A DNA stretch of 13,433 bases from Oscillospiraceae bacterium (lineage in GTDB: Bacteria; Bacillota; Clostridia; Saccharofermentanales; Saccharofermentanaceae): NCBI GenBank assembly GCA_902782985.1, contig CACZPC010000182.1, forward strand, positions 1-13,433, in the 5' to 3' direction. The position numbers were made by a program, and so were the translations under genes. This document shows, piece by piece, positions 6,478 to 13,433 of this stretch (position 1 is its first letter; every line of letters starts with the position of its first letter). Under the pieces are notes generated by a model. The model searched no databases, was not told the origin of the DNA, and worked only from the letters and a program-made list of their open reading frames with translations.

Positions 6478-7449
6478 ATGTCCGATATTTCGAATACCGC
6501 TAATAAGATTTCCGATAACATTTCCAGGGTAATAGTCGGAAAAGATAAGCAGATCGAGCTTCTGCTTGTTGCATTGACAGTCGGAGGCCATGTCCTTCTT
6601 GAAGATGTTCCGGGTACCGGCAAGACCAAGATGGCCCGTTCTCTTGCGGCTTCTTTGGGAGTCGATTTCAAGAGAGTTCAGTTTACTATCGATCTTCTTC
6701 CTTCCGATCTTACCGGAATAAATTATTACGACAGAAGTTCGGGACAGTTTATATTCAGACCGGGGCCGCTCTTTACGAATATCCTTCTTGCAGATGAGAT
6801 CAATCGTGCGACGGCAAGGACTCAATCCAGCCTTCTTGAGTGCATGGAGGAGAAGCAGGTAACGGTAGACGGTCAGACCAGGCAGCTTAAGCCGCCGTTC
6901 CTTGTAATAGCTACGCAGAATCCGGTCGAATCACAGGGAACTTTCCCTTTGCCGGAAGCTCAGCTTGATCGATTCCTCATGATGCTGTCGATGGAATATC
7001 CTACGCACGATGAGAGCCGGGATATACTTAAGCGATTTGCTTCCGAAGATCCTCTGGAAAGTCTTGATGCTGTGGCATCTGCTGATGATATAGCGAAGAT
7101 GAGCGCCGAGAGCCGCAAGGTCTTCGTATCGGCTGTTGTCCTTGATTATGCGATCAATATCGTTGAAGCTACCCGAAATGCTCCCGAGGTGAGGATAGGT
7201 GCGAGTCCGAGAGCGTTGCTGACCTATGTGGCGGCAGCAAGAGCATTGGCACTCATAAGAGGAAGGGATCATGTGATCCCTGATGATCTGAAGGAGCTTG
7301 CCGTACCCGTTCTTGCTCACAGGCTTACTTTGCAGTCGGGATCTTTCGGAGGAGACGGTAAGTTTATGAGCAACCGCGAAAGAGCTGCAAAGACCGTAGA
7401 AGATATCCTTGACAGCGTAACATGTCCTACCGAGGATTTCTCTTCCTGA
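6478..7449 (+). CDS. MoxR-type AAA+ ATPase
   Basis: From the ATG at 6478 the protein has 323 residues, typical for MoxR. Motifs in order are Walker A E-D-V-P-G-T-G-K-T (42-50), Walker B L-L-A-D-E-I-N-R-A (103-111), sensor 1 I-A-T-Q-N-P (144-149) and L-D-R-F (163-166). These ATPases act as chaperones that assemble or activate partner proteins, often with a DUF58 protein and a membrane protein encoded beside them, exactly as here. The start is chosen because GGAGGG at 6468-6473 lies just upstream; an in-frame ATG at 6418 has no such site and would add 20 residues before the conserved core. The stop is followed after 3 bases by the DUF58 gene. Its true substrate is not known; some homologues act on envelope or metal-insertion systems. 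Confidence 0.93.
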   Translation: MSDISNTANKISDNISRVIVGKDKQIELLLVALTVGGHVLLEDVPGTGKTKMARSLAASLGVDFKRVQFTIDLLPSDLTGINYYDRSSGQFIFRPGPLFTNILLADEINRATARTQSSLLECMEEKQVTVDGQTRQLKPPFLVIATQNPVESQGTFPLPEAQLDRFLMMLSMEYPTHDESRDILKRFASEDPLESLDAVASADDIAKMSAESRKVFVSAVVLDYAINIVEATRNAPEVRIGASPRALLTYVAAARALALIRGRDHVIPDDLKELAVPVLAHRLTLQSGSFGGDGKFMSNRERAAKTVEDILDSVTCPTEDFSS

Positions 7450-7452
7450 TAT

Positions 7453-8583
7453 ATGGAGCTTGTCGTATTTCTCATATTGCTCGCGATCCTTGTCTTTGTT
7501 GAGCTTGAATATTATCAGAGGCATGCTCTTGATGACCTGCAACTTAATGTCAGGTTCTCCAAGTCAGTCGCCAATTATGATGAAGTGATAGAAGTGATAG
7601 AGACTGCTCAGAATAACAAGAAGCTTCCTTTGCCGTTCCTTATCCTTAAGTTCGAGACGCCGACTTCTCTGAGATTTATGGATATGTCTAACATCTCGGT
7701 ATCCGATATGCTCTACAGGGAAGATATGCTCACCATGAAACCCTTTTCGAGACACACCCGTAAGATCAAGGCCCGGTGTACAAAGCGGGGATATTATACA
7801 TTTTCGAGAGTCAATATATCCACATCCGATATCCTTCTGGTACTGAAGTTGAATCGCGAGTTTGAAAACAGCGCCACACTTACGGTGCTTCCGGAGAGGG
7901 TGAAGTCTGATACGCTCAGGACACTGATGTCCGTTACATACAGTGAGACCGTAAGGCGAAGGACTCTCCTTACCGATCCTTTCTCTTTTGCCGGAATAAG
8001 AGAATATATGCCCGGAGACCCGATGAAAACCATCAACTGGGCGGCTACGGCCCGTTCCGCTGATTTTATGGTCAATCAGAATGCTTCGACAGCTTGCCGC
8101 AGAGTAACCGTAGTTTTGAATCTGGATACATATAACCCGAAGCGTTCCAGATCGCTGCTGGAATATTCCATAAGTCTTGCATATTCATATATATGTGAGC
8201 TGGAAGAGATGAATATACGGTCTTCTCTTATTACCAACGGTCTGGATATCCTGTCCGGATCCCCGGTCATAACGCATAACGGAAGCACGGGTGATGACGC
8301 CGCCAGAGTCGGTACGGGGCTGGCGCTTATAGATCTTGATCGCGATACGGCGCCGTTTGAACGGATAGTCGAAGATTATGTCATCAACGGATCTGAGGAT
8401 GATCTGATAGTGGTCATATCGGCAAGGTATGATGATGAATTCATTAATACCATGAAATGTATTAAACGTATCAAGGATTCATGTATTTGGGTGATGCCTT
8501 GCTACAGACAGACTCCCGCTGTTGAGATCGACGCCTCTCTTGGTAATTCTTATATCAGATTGGAGACCGTGGGCCATGACTGA
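7453..8583 (+). CDS. DUF58 domain protein, MoxR partner
   Basis: The 376-residue protein has one N-terminal hydrophobic helix (about residues 3-17) and the DUF58 signature F-A-G-I-R-E-Y-M-P-G-D-P-M-K-T-I-N-W-A-A-T-A-R at 179-201. The region after it, with V-V-L-N-L-D-T, looks like the von Willebrand A-like fold found in DUF58 proteins, though I do not claim an intact metal site. Such proteins usually work with a neighbouring MoxR ATPase. Many homologues have two N-terminal helices; only one is seen here. The ATG at 7453 follows the moxR stop after three bases with no clear ribosome site, so translation is probably coupled. The gene overlaps the next one by 8 bases (8576-8583). Confidence 0.88.
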   Translation: MELVVFLILLAILVFVELEYYQRHALDDLQLNVRFSKSVANYDEVIEVIETAQNNKKLPLPFLILKFETPTSLRFMDMSNISVSDMLYREDMLTMKPFSRHTRKIKARCTKRGYYTFSRVNISTSDILLVLKLNREFENSATLTVLPERVKSDTLRTLMSVTYSETVRRRTLLTDPFSFAGIREYMPGDPMKTINWAATARSADFMVNQNASTACRRVTVVLNLDTYNPKRSRSLLEYSISLAYSYICELEEMNIRSSLITNGLDILSGSPVITHNGSTGDDAARVGTGLALIDLDRDTAPFERIVEDYVINGSEDDLIVVISARYDDEFINTMKCIKRIKDSCIWVMPCYRQTPAVEIDASLGNSYIRLETVGHD

Positions 8584-9796
8584 TGTAAGGAACAGGAAAA
8601 AGCTCTTTGCCACCGACGATTTTGTCGTAGACCTTTTGATGTCGCTGGTATTTGCTCTTTCGTCGATCTCTGTTGAATTTGTTGCCATCAGATATGTCCA
8701 GTTATCTATTCCTTATCATGTCGTAATGCTTCAGCTTTTGGTGGTGATGATATATACCTTTCTGAGAAGACTTCAGCTCGATATCCGGTTCATCCTTGCT
8801 GCACATCCCGTCGTGATGATCCTTACATTATGGACTTTCAAAACGATAGGTAAGAGATACTATTCTGACTGGTTCGCTTCATTGTTCCTGTTTTTTATCA
8901 TTCTTTCCGCTATGATCTATTCGCTGTCGTGCCTCGGTAAGCGAAGTACGATGAGAGCAAAGCCCGAGGGAATATATTTCTCACTGTTCATTCATTTTCT
9001 GCTCTTCTTCGCCGTAGGAAACAGCGTAATGATCTATCCGATACTTGTAGATGCAGCCATAATGGTGATGTGTTACCTTGCTGCCAGGCAGCTTGACGTA
9101 TTCGAGAAGAGATATTCACACAGTATCAATACATCTTCGCAGAGTTCCTCCGCGATACGTAAGAATAACAGGTTGACCGTAGTGATACTGCTCTTATCCG
9201 TAATGGTCTCTCTTTGTGCTCTTTTCCTTTTTCCTTATGATGCATTTTACAGGATGCTGCTCTTTATCCTCAGAATGATATTTAAGCTGATAAACTCATT
9301 GGTGGACGAGCCGGAGACCGCAGATCAGGATTTTGGCGAAAGGTTTGATCTTGAGCTTGAACAGGATGCAGGAGAGACTCCGCTGTTGATCAAGGTGATC
9401 CTTTCGATAGTTGCCGTCGGCATAGCTCTTCTGCTCCTTAACTTCTTTGGAACGCTCATCGTTAATCTGATCAGGAATTTGAGACTTCCGAAGTTCGAGA
9501 TGTACAAGGACAAGGATATAGAGGATGACAGGATCGTCACGGATCTTATAGAAGATATAGGCCATGACAGGAAAAAGATAAGACGACGCGATATGGGTAA
9601 GGGAGAGGAATATCGTATCCGTAAGAAGTATTATGATACGGTCCGCCGTGCAGCAAAGAGGGGCGTTGATATAAGGACTTCATCTACTCCGGGTCAGATC
9701 GAAAAGCTTATCCTGAAGTCAGGAGACAGCTCGATAAGTGAACTTACACCGATTTATCAGGAAATAAGATATAACAAAAAAGGATCGTCAAAATGA
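8576..9796 (+). CDS. Multi-pass membrane protein with DUF4129-like C-terminus, no transglutaminase domain seen
   Basis: The 406-residue product has hydrophobic segments at about 17-38, 46-63, 71-88, 98-118, 132-170 (probably two), 199-220 and 269-298, then a charged cytoplasmic region. Residues about 345-400 (Y-R-I-R-K-K-Y-Y-D-T-V-R-R ... T-P-G-Q-I ... L-T-P-I-Y-Q-E-I-R-Y) resemble the DUF4129 end of the large transglutaminase-like membrane proteins that usually form the third gene of MoxR/DUF58 operons. Here the whole transglutaminase core seems absent: the loop between the last two helices is only about 50 residues and no Cys-His-Asp triad is apparent. The ATG at 8576 has GGAG at 8562-8565, 10 bases away; an in-frame start at 8522 would lie deep inside the DUF58 gene. 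The gene overlaps DUF58 by 8 bases and its stop lies inside a terminator hairpin. Confidence 0.8.
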   Translation: MTDVRNRKKLFATDDFVVDLLMSLVFALSSISVEFVAIRYVQLSIPYHVVMLQLLVVMIYTFLRRLQLDIRFILAAHPVVMILTLWTFKTIGKRYYSDWFASLFLFFIILSAMIYSLSCLGKRSTMRAKPEGIYFSLFIHFLLFFAVGNSVMIYPILVDAAIMVMCYLAARQLDVFEKRYSHSINTSSQSSSAIRKNNRLTVVILLLSVMVSLCALFLFPYDAFYRMLLFILRMIFKLINSLVDEPETADQDFGERFDLELEQDAGETPLLIKVILSIVAVGIALLLLNFFGTLIVNLIRNLRLPKFEMYKDKDIEDDRIVTDLIEDIGHDRKKIRRRDMGKGEEYRIRKKYYDTVRRAAKRGVDIRTSSTPGQIEKLILKSGDSSISELTPIYQEIRYNKKGSSK

Positions 9797-9805
9797 CGAT
9801 CCTTT
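9779..9805. terminator. Bidirectional intrinsic terminator between the moxR operon and tRNA-Glu
   Basis: A perfect 12-base inverted repeat (AAAGGATCGTCA / TGACGATCCTTT) surrounds a three-base loop. On the minus strand it is followed by a further T4, the better T tract, suiting it to end the tRNA transcript. On the plus strand the T run is only TTT followed by ATAAG, so it also ends the moxR operon but less well. The plus-strand stop codon TGA (9794-9796) forms part of the stem. Confidence 0.85.
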
Positions 9806-9810
9806 ATAAG

Positions 9811-9885
9811 TGGTGACCCCAACGAGAATCGAACTCGTGATTGCGCCTTGAGAGGGCGCCGTCTTAACCGCTTGACCATGGGGCC
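9811..9885 (-). tRNA. tRNA-Glu, anticodon CUC
   Basis: Reading the minus strand gives a complete 75-base cloverleaf: acceptor GGCCCCA pairing UGGGGUC with one G-U pair (a common tRNA-Glu feature), D-arm stem GUC/GAC, anticodon stem GCGCC/GGCGC around loop CUCUCAA with CUC in the anticodon position, a 4-base variable loop, T-arm ACGAG-UUCGAUU-CUCGU, discriminator A and an encoded CCA (minus-strand reading of 9811-9813). CUC reads the GAG codon. The gene is transcribed alone towards the moxR operon and ends at the hairpin at 9779-9805. Confidence 0.96.
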
Positions 9886-9902
9886 ACGTCAAACGCTTGA
9901 GT

Positions 9903-9931
9903 ATATTAACATAGCAAAAATAAATTGGCAA
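9903..9931 (-). promoter_or_regulatory. Promoter of tRNA-Glu
   Basis: On the minus strand a TTGCCA (-35, bases 9926-9931) and a TAATAT (-10, bases 9903-9908) are separated by exactly 17 bases. The tRNA begins 17 bases after the -10, at 9885, as expected for a stable-RNA promoter with a very short leader. Confidence 0.7.
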
Positions 9932-9953
9932 GTACCAGTTTGTAGTTTTATAT
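9925..9953 (+). promoter_or_regulatory. Candidate promoter of uvrA
   Basis: TTGGCA (9925-9930) and TTATAT (9948-9953) on the plus strand are 17 bases apart; a perfect TATAAT overlaps at 9951-9956 but is 20 bases from the same -35. The TTGGCA overlaps the -35 of the divergent tRNA promoter. No clear LexA box is seen. Confidence 0.45.
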
Positions 9954-10015
9954 AATTGTGATAAACTATGAGAAAATAACAAAAAAGAACATAATTTCTA
10001 TGGAGCGCGGTTAAG

Positions 10016-13012
10016 ATGGAAGAATTCAAATATATAAGGGTGCATGGAGCACGCGAGCATAATCTTAAGAATATTGATGTAAACATTCCACGAAATGAAC
10101 TGGTGGTACTGACCGGCCTGTCGGGATCCGGCAAGAGCTCCCTGGCATTCGATACAGTATATGCTGAGGGTCAGCGAAGATATGTTGAATCATTATCATC
10201 CTATGCAAGAATGTTCTTAGGGCAGATGGAGAAGCCTGATGTGGACAGTATCGACGGATTATCTCCGGCTATATCCATAGATCAGAAGACAACCAGCAGA
10301 AATCCGAGATCGACGGTAGGTACTGTCACGGAGATCTATGACTACCTGCGTCTTCTGTATGCCAGAGTCGGACAGCCTGTCTGCTGGAAGTGCGGCAAGA
10401 CTATTTCTTCTCAGACGATCGACCAGATAGTCGATAAGCTTACGGCTCATCCCGAGGGTACAAGACTTATCGTCATGGCACCTGTCGTAAGAGGCAAGAA
10501 GGGCGAATTTGCAAGGCAGCTGGAGGATTACAGGAAGTCCGGCTATGTAAGAGTACGTATCGACGGTTCCATGTATGAGCTGGATGAAGATATCAAGCTG
10601 GATAAGAATAAGAAGCATGAGATCAATGTGGTCATCGACCGTCTTGTGGTCAGAGAGGGCAACAGGACGAGGATCTCGGATTCGTGTGAGACTGCCCTTA
10701 AGCTGTCGGATGGTCTGGTCACTGTAGAGATCCAGACTGCAGTCGAGGATGCTGACGGTATGAAGACTTATGACACTACAGAGGAGATGTTCTCTCAGAA
10801 TCTTTCATGTCCGGACTGCGGTATCTCATACGGCGAGGTATCGCCCAGGAGCTTTTCGTTTAACAATCCCTATGGTGCATGTCCCGAGTGTGCGGGTATC
10901 GGTACTCTTACGAATGTTGATCCCGACCTTTGCGTCAATGATCCGGATCTCTCGCTCAATGAAGGTGCGATCACGGCCGGCGGCTGGAATTTCAATGATC
11001 CGAAGAGCTGGGGAAGAGGATTTATCGTCGCGTTGTCCGAGAAGTACGGATTTTCTCTTGATACACCATATAAGAAGCTCCCGAAGGAGATAAAGGATAT
11101 TATCATGTACGGTAATGGCGGAGTTAAGATGAAGATCGATACCTCCAACAGTATCTATGACAGACGCGGTGATTATTATGCTGCATGGGAGGGATTGGCC
11201 CCCAGTATCATGAGACGTCATAAAGAGTCTTATTCCGAAGAAGCAAGGGCAAGCTATGAGCAGTATATGTCCATAGATGTCTGTCCGTTGTGTAAAGGCA
11301 TGAGACTTAAGAAGGAGAGCTTATCCATACTTCTTAATAAGCTCAATATAAGTCAGCTTACCGATAAGTCGGTCAGGGATATCAAGAAGTTTATCGGCAA
11401 GCTCAATTTCTCCAAGCGCAATGCTCAGATCGCCGAGCCGATCCTCAAGGAGATAGATGCGAGACTTCAGTTTCTTCTGGATGTGGGACTTGAATATATG
11501 ACACTGAGCAGACCTGCTGCTACATTGTCAGGCGGTGAGGCTCAGAGGATCAGACTGGCAACTCAGATAGGATCGGGCCTTCAGGGTGTGCTTTATATTC
11601 TGGATGAACCCTCCATAGGACTTCACCAGAGAGATAATAATAAGCTCCTTGCTACGCTCAATAAGCTGCGCGATCTCGGTAACTCCGTCCTCGTAGTAGA
11701 GCATGATGAGGATACTATGAGAGCTGCAGATCATATTATAGATGTAGGACCGGGTGCCGGCATCAATGGCGGAAAGATAATAGCTCAGGGTACTGTGGAA
11801 GATATCGAGAAGTGTGAAGGATCATTGACCGGTCAGTATCTCAGCGGCAAGAAATTCATACCCGTACCGTCGGACAGACGTAAGCCTACGGCTGCGAAGA
11901 TCTCCGTCAGGGGAGCAAAGATCAATAATCTGAAGGATCTCAATGTGGATATCCCTCTTGGACTCTTCACATGTATCACGGGAGTATCAGGGTCAGGTAA
12001 GAGCTCGCTTATCAACTCCACTCTTGTTCCGGTGCTTTCACACGAGCTCAACGGCGCGCGTAAGCAGAAGGTAAAGTGTGATGATATCAAGGGATACAGT
12101 AACCTCGATAAGATAATCGTGATCGATCAGTCTCCCATCGGAAGGACTCCAAGAAGTAATCCTGCCACATATATAGGAGTATTTGATCTTATAAGAGCTT
12201 TATATGCCAATACTCCCGATGCCAAGAAGAGAGGATATAAGAATGGCAGGTTCAGTTTTAATGTCAAGGGAGGCCGATGTGAGGCATGCTGCGGTGACGG
12301 TCTGAATAAGATCGAAATGCACTTTCTTCCTGATATCTACGTCAAGTGTGATGTATGTAAGGGTAAGAGATATAACAGAGAGACCCTTGAAGTCAGATAT
12401 AAGGGTAAGAATATATCGGATGTGCTCGAAATGAGTGTAGACGAGGCTTGTGAATTCTTTGAAGCTGTGCCTAACATTTTCCGCAAAGTAAGGACGCTCA
12501 AGGATGTAGGATTAGGGTATATTAAGTTAGGACAGCCTTCTACACAGCTGTCCGGAGGAGAGGCACAGAGGATCAAGCTGGCTGCAGAGCTCAGCAGAAG
12601 ATCTACCGGTAAGACGTTATATGTATTAGATGAGCCGACTACGGGACTTCATGTCGCGGACGTCCACAAGCTTGTTGACATTTTGGAGCGTCTTACTGAA
12701 AATAATAATACGGTCGTGGTAATTGAGCATAATCTCGATGTTATCAAGACGGCGGACCATATTATCGATCTTGGTCCTGAAAGCGGAGATAACGGAGGCG
12801 AGGTCATTGCCGTCGGTACCCCGGAGCAGATAAGTGAAGTGAAGAACTCCTATACGGGACAGTTCTTGAAGCCTATACTTGAGTCTGCAAGAGAAAAAGG
12901 TCAGTATGCGACCAGAATGTCGTTTATTGACGATGAACGTCTTAAGAGCGAGGCAATGGAGATCGCTACCGGTCCCCGCGTAAGACGCAAAGCTAAGGAA
13001 AACGGAGTTTAA
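10016..13012 (+). CDS. uvrA: UvrABC excinuclease, subunit A
   Basis: The 998-residue protein is a tandem ABC-type ATPase. Visible elements are Walker A G-L-S-G-S-G-K-S (34-41), a C123/C126 pair, a zinc site C265/C268/C289/C292, signature L-S-G-G-E-A-Q (504-510) with Walker B I-L-D-E-P (528-532), second Walker A G-V-S-G-S-G-K-S (656-663), zinc site C755/C758/C778/C781, second signature (845-851) and second Walker B with D872/E873. UvrA dimers find bulky DNA lesions, load UvrB and leave, starting nucleotide excision repair in the cytoplasm. The ATG at 10016 has GGAG 10 bases upstream. The core ends near L955 (F-L-K-P-I-L), leaving a C-terminal extension of about 43 residues beyond the usual length of roughly 940-960. 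The following gene starts three bases after the stop, so the two are probably one transcript. All catalytic motifs appear intact. Confidence 0.98.
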   Translation: MEEFKYIRVHGAREHNLKNIDVNIPRNELVVLTGLSGSGKSSLAFDTVYAEGQRRYVESLSSYARMFLGQMEKPDVDSIDGLSPAISIDQKTTSRNPRSTVGTVTEIYDYLRLLYARVGQPVCWKCGKTISSQTIDQIVDKLTAHPEGTRLIVMAPVVRGKKGEFARQLEDYRKSGYVRVRIDGSMYELDEDIKLDKNKKHEINVVIDRLVVREGNRTRISDSCETALKLSDGLVTVEIQTAVEDADGMKTYDTTEEMFSQNLSCPDCGISYGEVSPRSFSFNNPYGACPECAGIGTLTNVDPDLCVNDPDLSLNEGAITAGGWNFNDPKSWGRGFIVALSEKYGFSLDTPYKKLPKEIKDIIMYGNGGVKMKIDTSNSIYDRRGDYYAAWEGLAPSIMRRHKESYSEEARASYEQYMSIDVCPLCKGMRLKKESLSILLNKLNISQLTDKSVRDIKKFIGKLNFSKRNAQIAEPILKEIDARLQFLLDVGLEYMTLSRPAATLSGGEAQRIRLATQIGSGLQGVLYILDEPSIGLHQRDNNKLLATLNKLRDLGNSVLVVEHDEDTMRAADHIIDVGPGAGINGGKIIAQGTVEDIEKCEGSLTGQYLSGKKFIPVPSDRRKPTAAKISVRGAKINNLKDLNVDIPLGLFTCITGVSGSGKSSLINSTLVPVLSHELNGARKQKVKCDDIKGYSNLDKIIVIDQSPIGRTPRSNPATYIGVFDLIRALYANTPDAKKRGYKNGRFSFNVKGGRCEACCGDGLNKIEMHFLPDIYVKCDVCKGKRYNRETLEVRYKGKNISDVLEMSVDEACEFFEAVPNIFRKVRTLKDVGLGYIKLGQPSTQLSGGEAQRIKLAAELSRRSTGKTLYVLDEPTTGLHVADVHKLVDILERLTENNNTVVVIEHNLDVIKTADHIIDLGPESGDNGGEVIAVGTPEQISEVKNSYTGQFLKPILESAREKGQYATRMSFIDDERLKSEAMEIATGPRVRRKAKENGV

Positions 13013-13015
13013 TAT

Positions 13016-13433
13016 ATGTCATTATGTTCAGTGTGCGGTAAGCGCCAGGCAATAGTATTCACCAGCCGATATGAGAACGGCAGGAGAATAGATGAAGGTT
13101 TTTGCATCAAATGTGCTTATGAGTCCGGATTTGCGGGTATAAGCGATATGTTCTCTGCTGCAGGTATCAACGACGGAAATATCGATGAGATGAGCGACAG
13201 AGTAGAGGAGATGATCGGTAATGCGGGAGCCGCAGCCGATCCCACGGAGTTCTTCAAATCCATTGTTGATAATAATTTCGGCGATATGGGCGGAGAAGAT
13301 GAGCTCGAAGACGGTTTTGATTTCGATGATGACAGCGCCGGCGTCGGTGTTGCTGATTTCGGGCCCGTCGATGAGGAAGGTGATGACGAATATCCTAAGC
13401 GTCCCGGTTCCGGTTACGGAGATCAGGATGACG
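13016..13433 (+). CDS. Zinc-finger protein, probably the N-terminus of a Clp ATPase (partial)
   Basis: About 139 residues are visible before the window ends with the frame still open. It starts M-S-L-C-S-V-C-G-K-R-Q-A-I-V-F with a C4/C7 pair, and F-C-I-K-C-A provides C30/C33, a four-cysteine finger. This matches, from memory, the N-terminus of Clp ATPases annotated in Clostridia (and more distantly ClpE and McsA). It is followed by a G-I-N-D-G-N-I-D-E-M region and a long acidic, glycine-rich linker (about residues 90-139, rich in D and E) with no ATPase motif yet seen. The ATG at 13016 has GGAG at 13004-13007, 8 bases upstream, and lies three bases after the uvrA stop. If correct, it would be a AAA+ unfoldase for a protease; a shorter McsA-like or stand-alone zinc-finger protein remains possible. 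Confidence 0.6.
   Translation, partial: MSLCSVCGKRQAIVFTSRYENGRRIDEGFCIKCAYESGFAGISDMFSAAGINDGNIDEMSDRVEEMIGNAGAAADPTEFFKSIVDNNFGDMGGEDELEDGFDFDDDSAGVGVADFGPVDEEGDDEYPKRPGSGYGDQDD

Noticed and set aside
6931..7542. 203-codon open frame on the minus strand across moxR and the DUF58 start
   Set aside because: The plus-strand MoxR motifs are unambiguous here, and the antisense product has no recognisable features.
9811..9885. tRNA-Glu as an integration site for a mobile element
   Set aside because: No integrase, no duplicated tRNA 3' end and no phage or plasmid genes are visible on either side.
9988..10000. Possible LexA/DinR box before uvrA (GAAC-ATAA-TTTC)
   Set aside because: The second half should read GTTC and the flanking C and G of the consensus are absent, so it is not a convincing SOS box.

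Overview
The window looks like chromosomal DNA from an anaerobic member of the Bacillota (class Clostridia, possibly a gut or rumen lineage). The evidence is purine-rich GGAGG ribosome sites before most genes, moderate GC with frequent AGA/AGG/ATA codons, an oxygen-sensitive ferredoxin-dependent indolepyruvate oxidoreductase, and a zinc-finger Clp-type ATPase start of a kind I associate with Clostridia. The assignment below class level is inference. I see no integrase, transposase, phage gene or CRISPR array, and no stretch above 300 bases lacks a gene.

Layout. (1) 1-639, plus strand: the last residues of iorA and complete iorB, the two subunits of indolepyruvate:ferredoxin oxidoreductase. 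(2) 664-3837, minus strand: a four-gene block made of two diverged copies of one two-gene module. Each copy encodes a membrane protein of about 410 residues with two N-terminal four-cysteine zinc ribbons, followed by a small protein with one N-terminal membrane helix and a C-terminal tail shared by both copies (V-D-I-P-L-F-K-P). (3) 3975-6358, plus strand: a phenylacetate-CoA-ligase-family enzyme translationally coupled to a two-domain SGNH hydrolase. (4) 6478-9796, plus strand: a tight MoxR ATPase / DUF58 / multi-pass membrane protein operon. (5) 9811-9885, minus strand: tRNA-Glu(CUC), converging on the operon through a shared bidirectional terminator. (6) 10016-13433, plus strand: uvrA, then the start of a zinc-finger protein that is probably a Clp ATPase and runs off the window.

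How the genes work together. IorAB and the PaaK-like ligase form a recognisable arylpyruvate / arylacetyl-CoA / arylacetate pathway, working either in fermentation of aromatic amino acids or in reverse for their synthesis. The zinc-ribbon block sits between iorAB and the ligase in the opposite orientation and has its own divergent promoter. The MoxR-DUF58-membrane operon is a common envelope-associated chaperone set, here without a visible transglutaminase domain. uvrA and the following gene are housekeeping repair and proteostasis functions.

The best candidate for something undescribed is the duplicated zinc-ribbon plus small-membrane-protein module at 664-3837.
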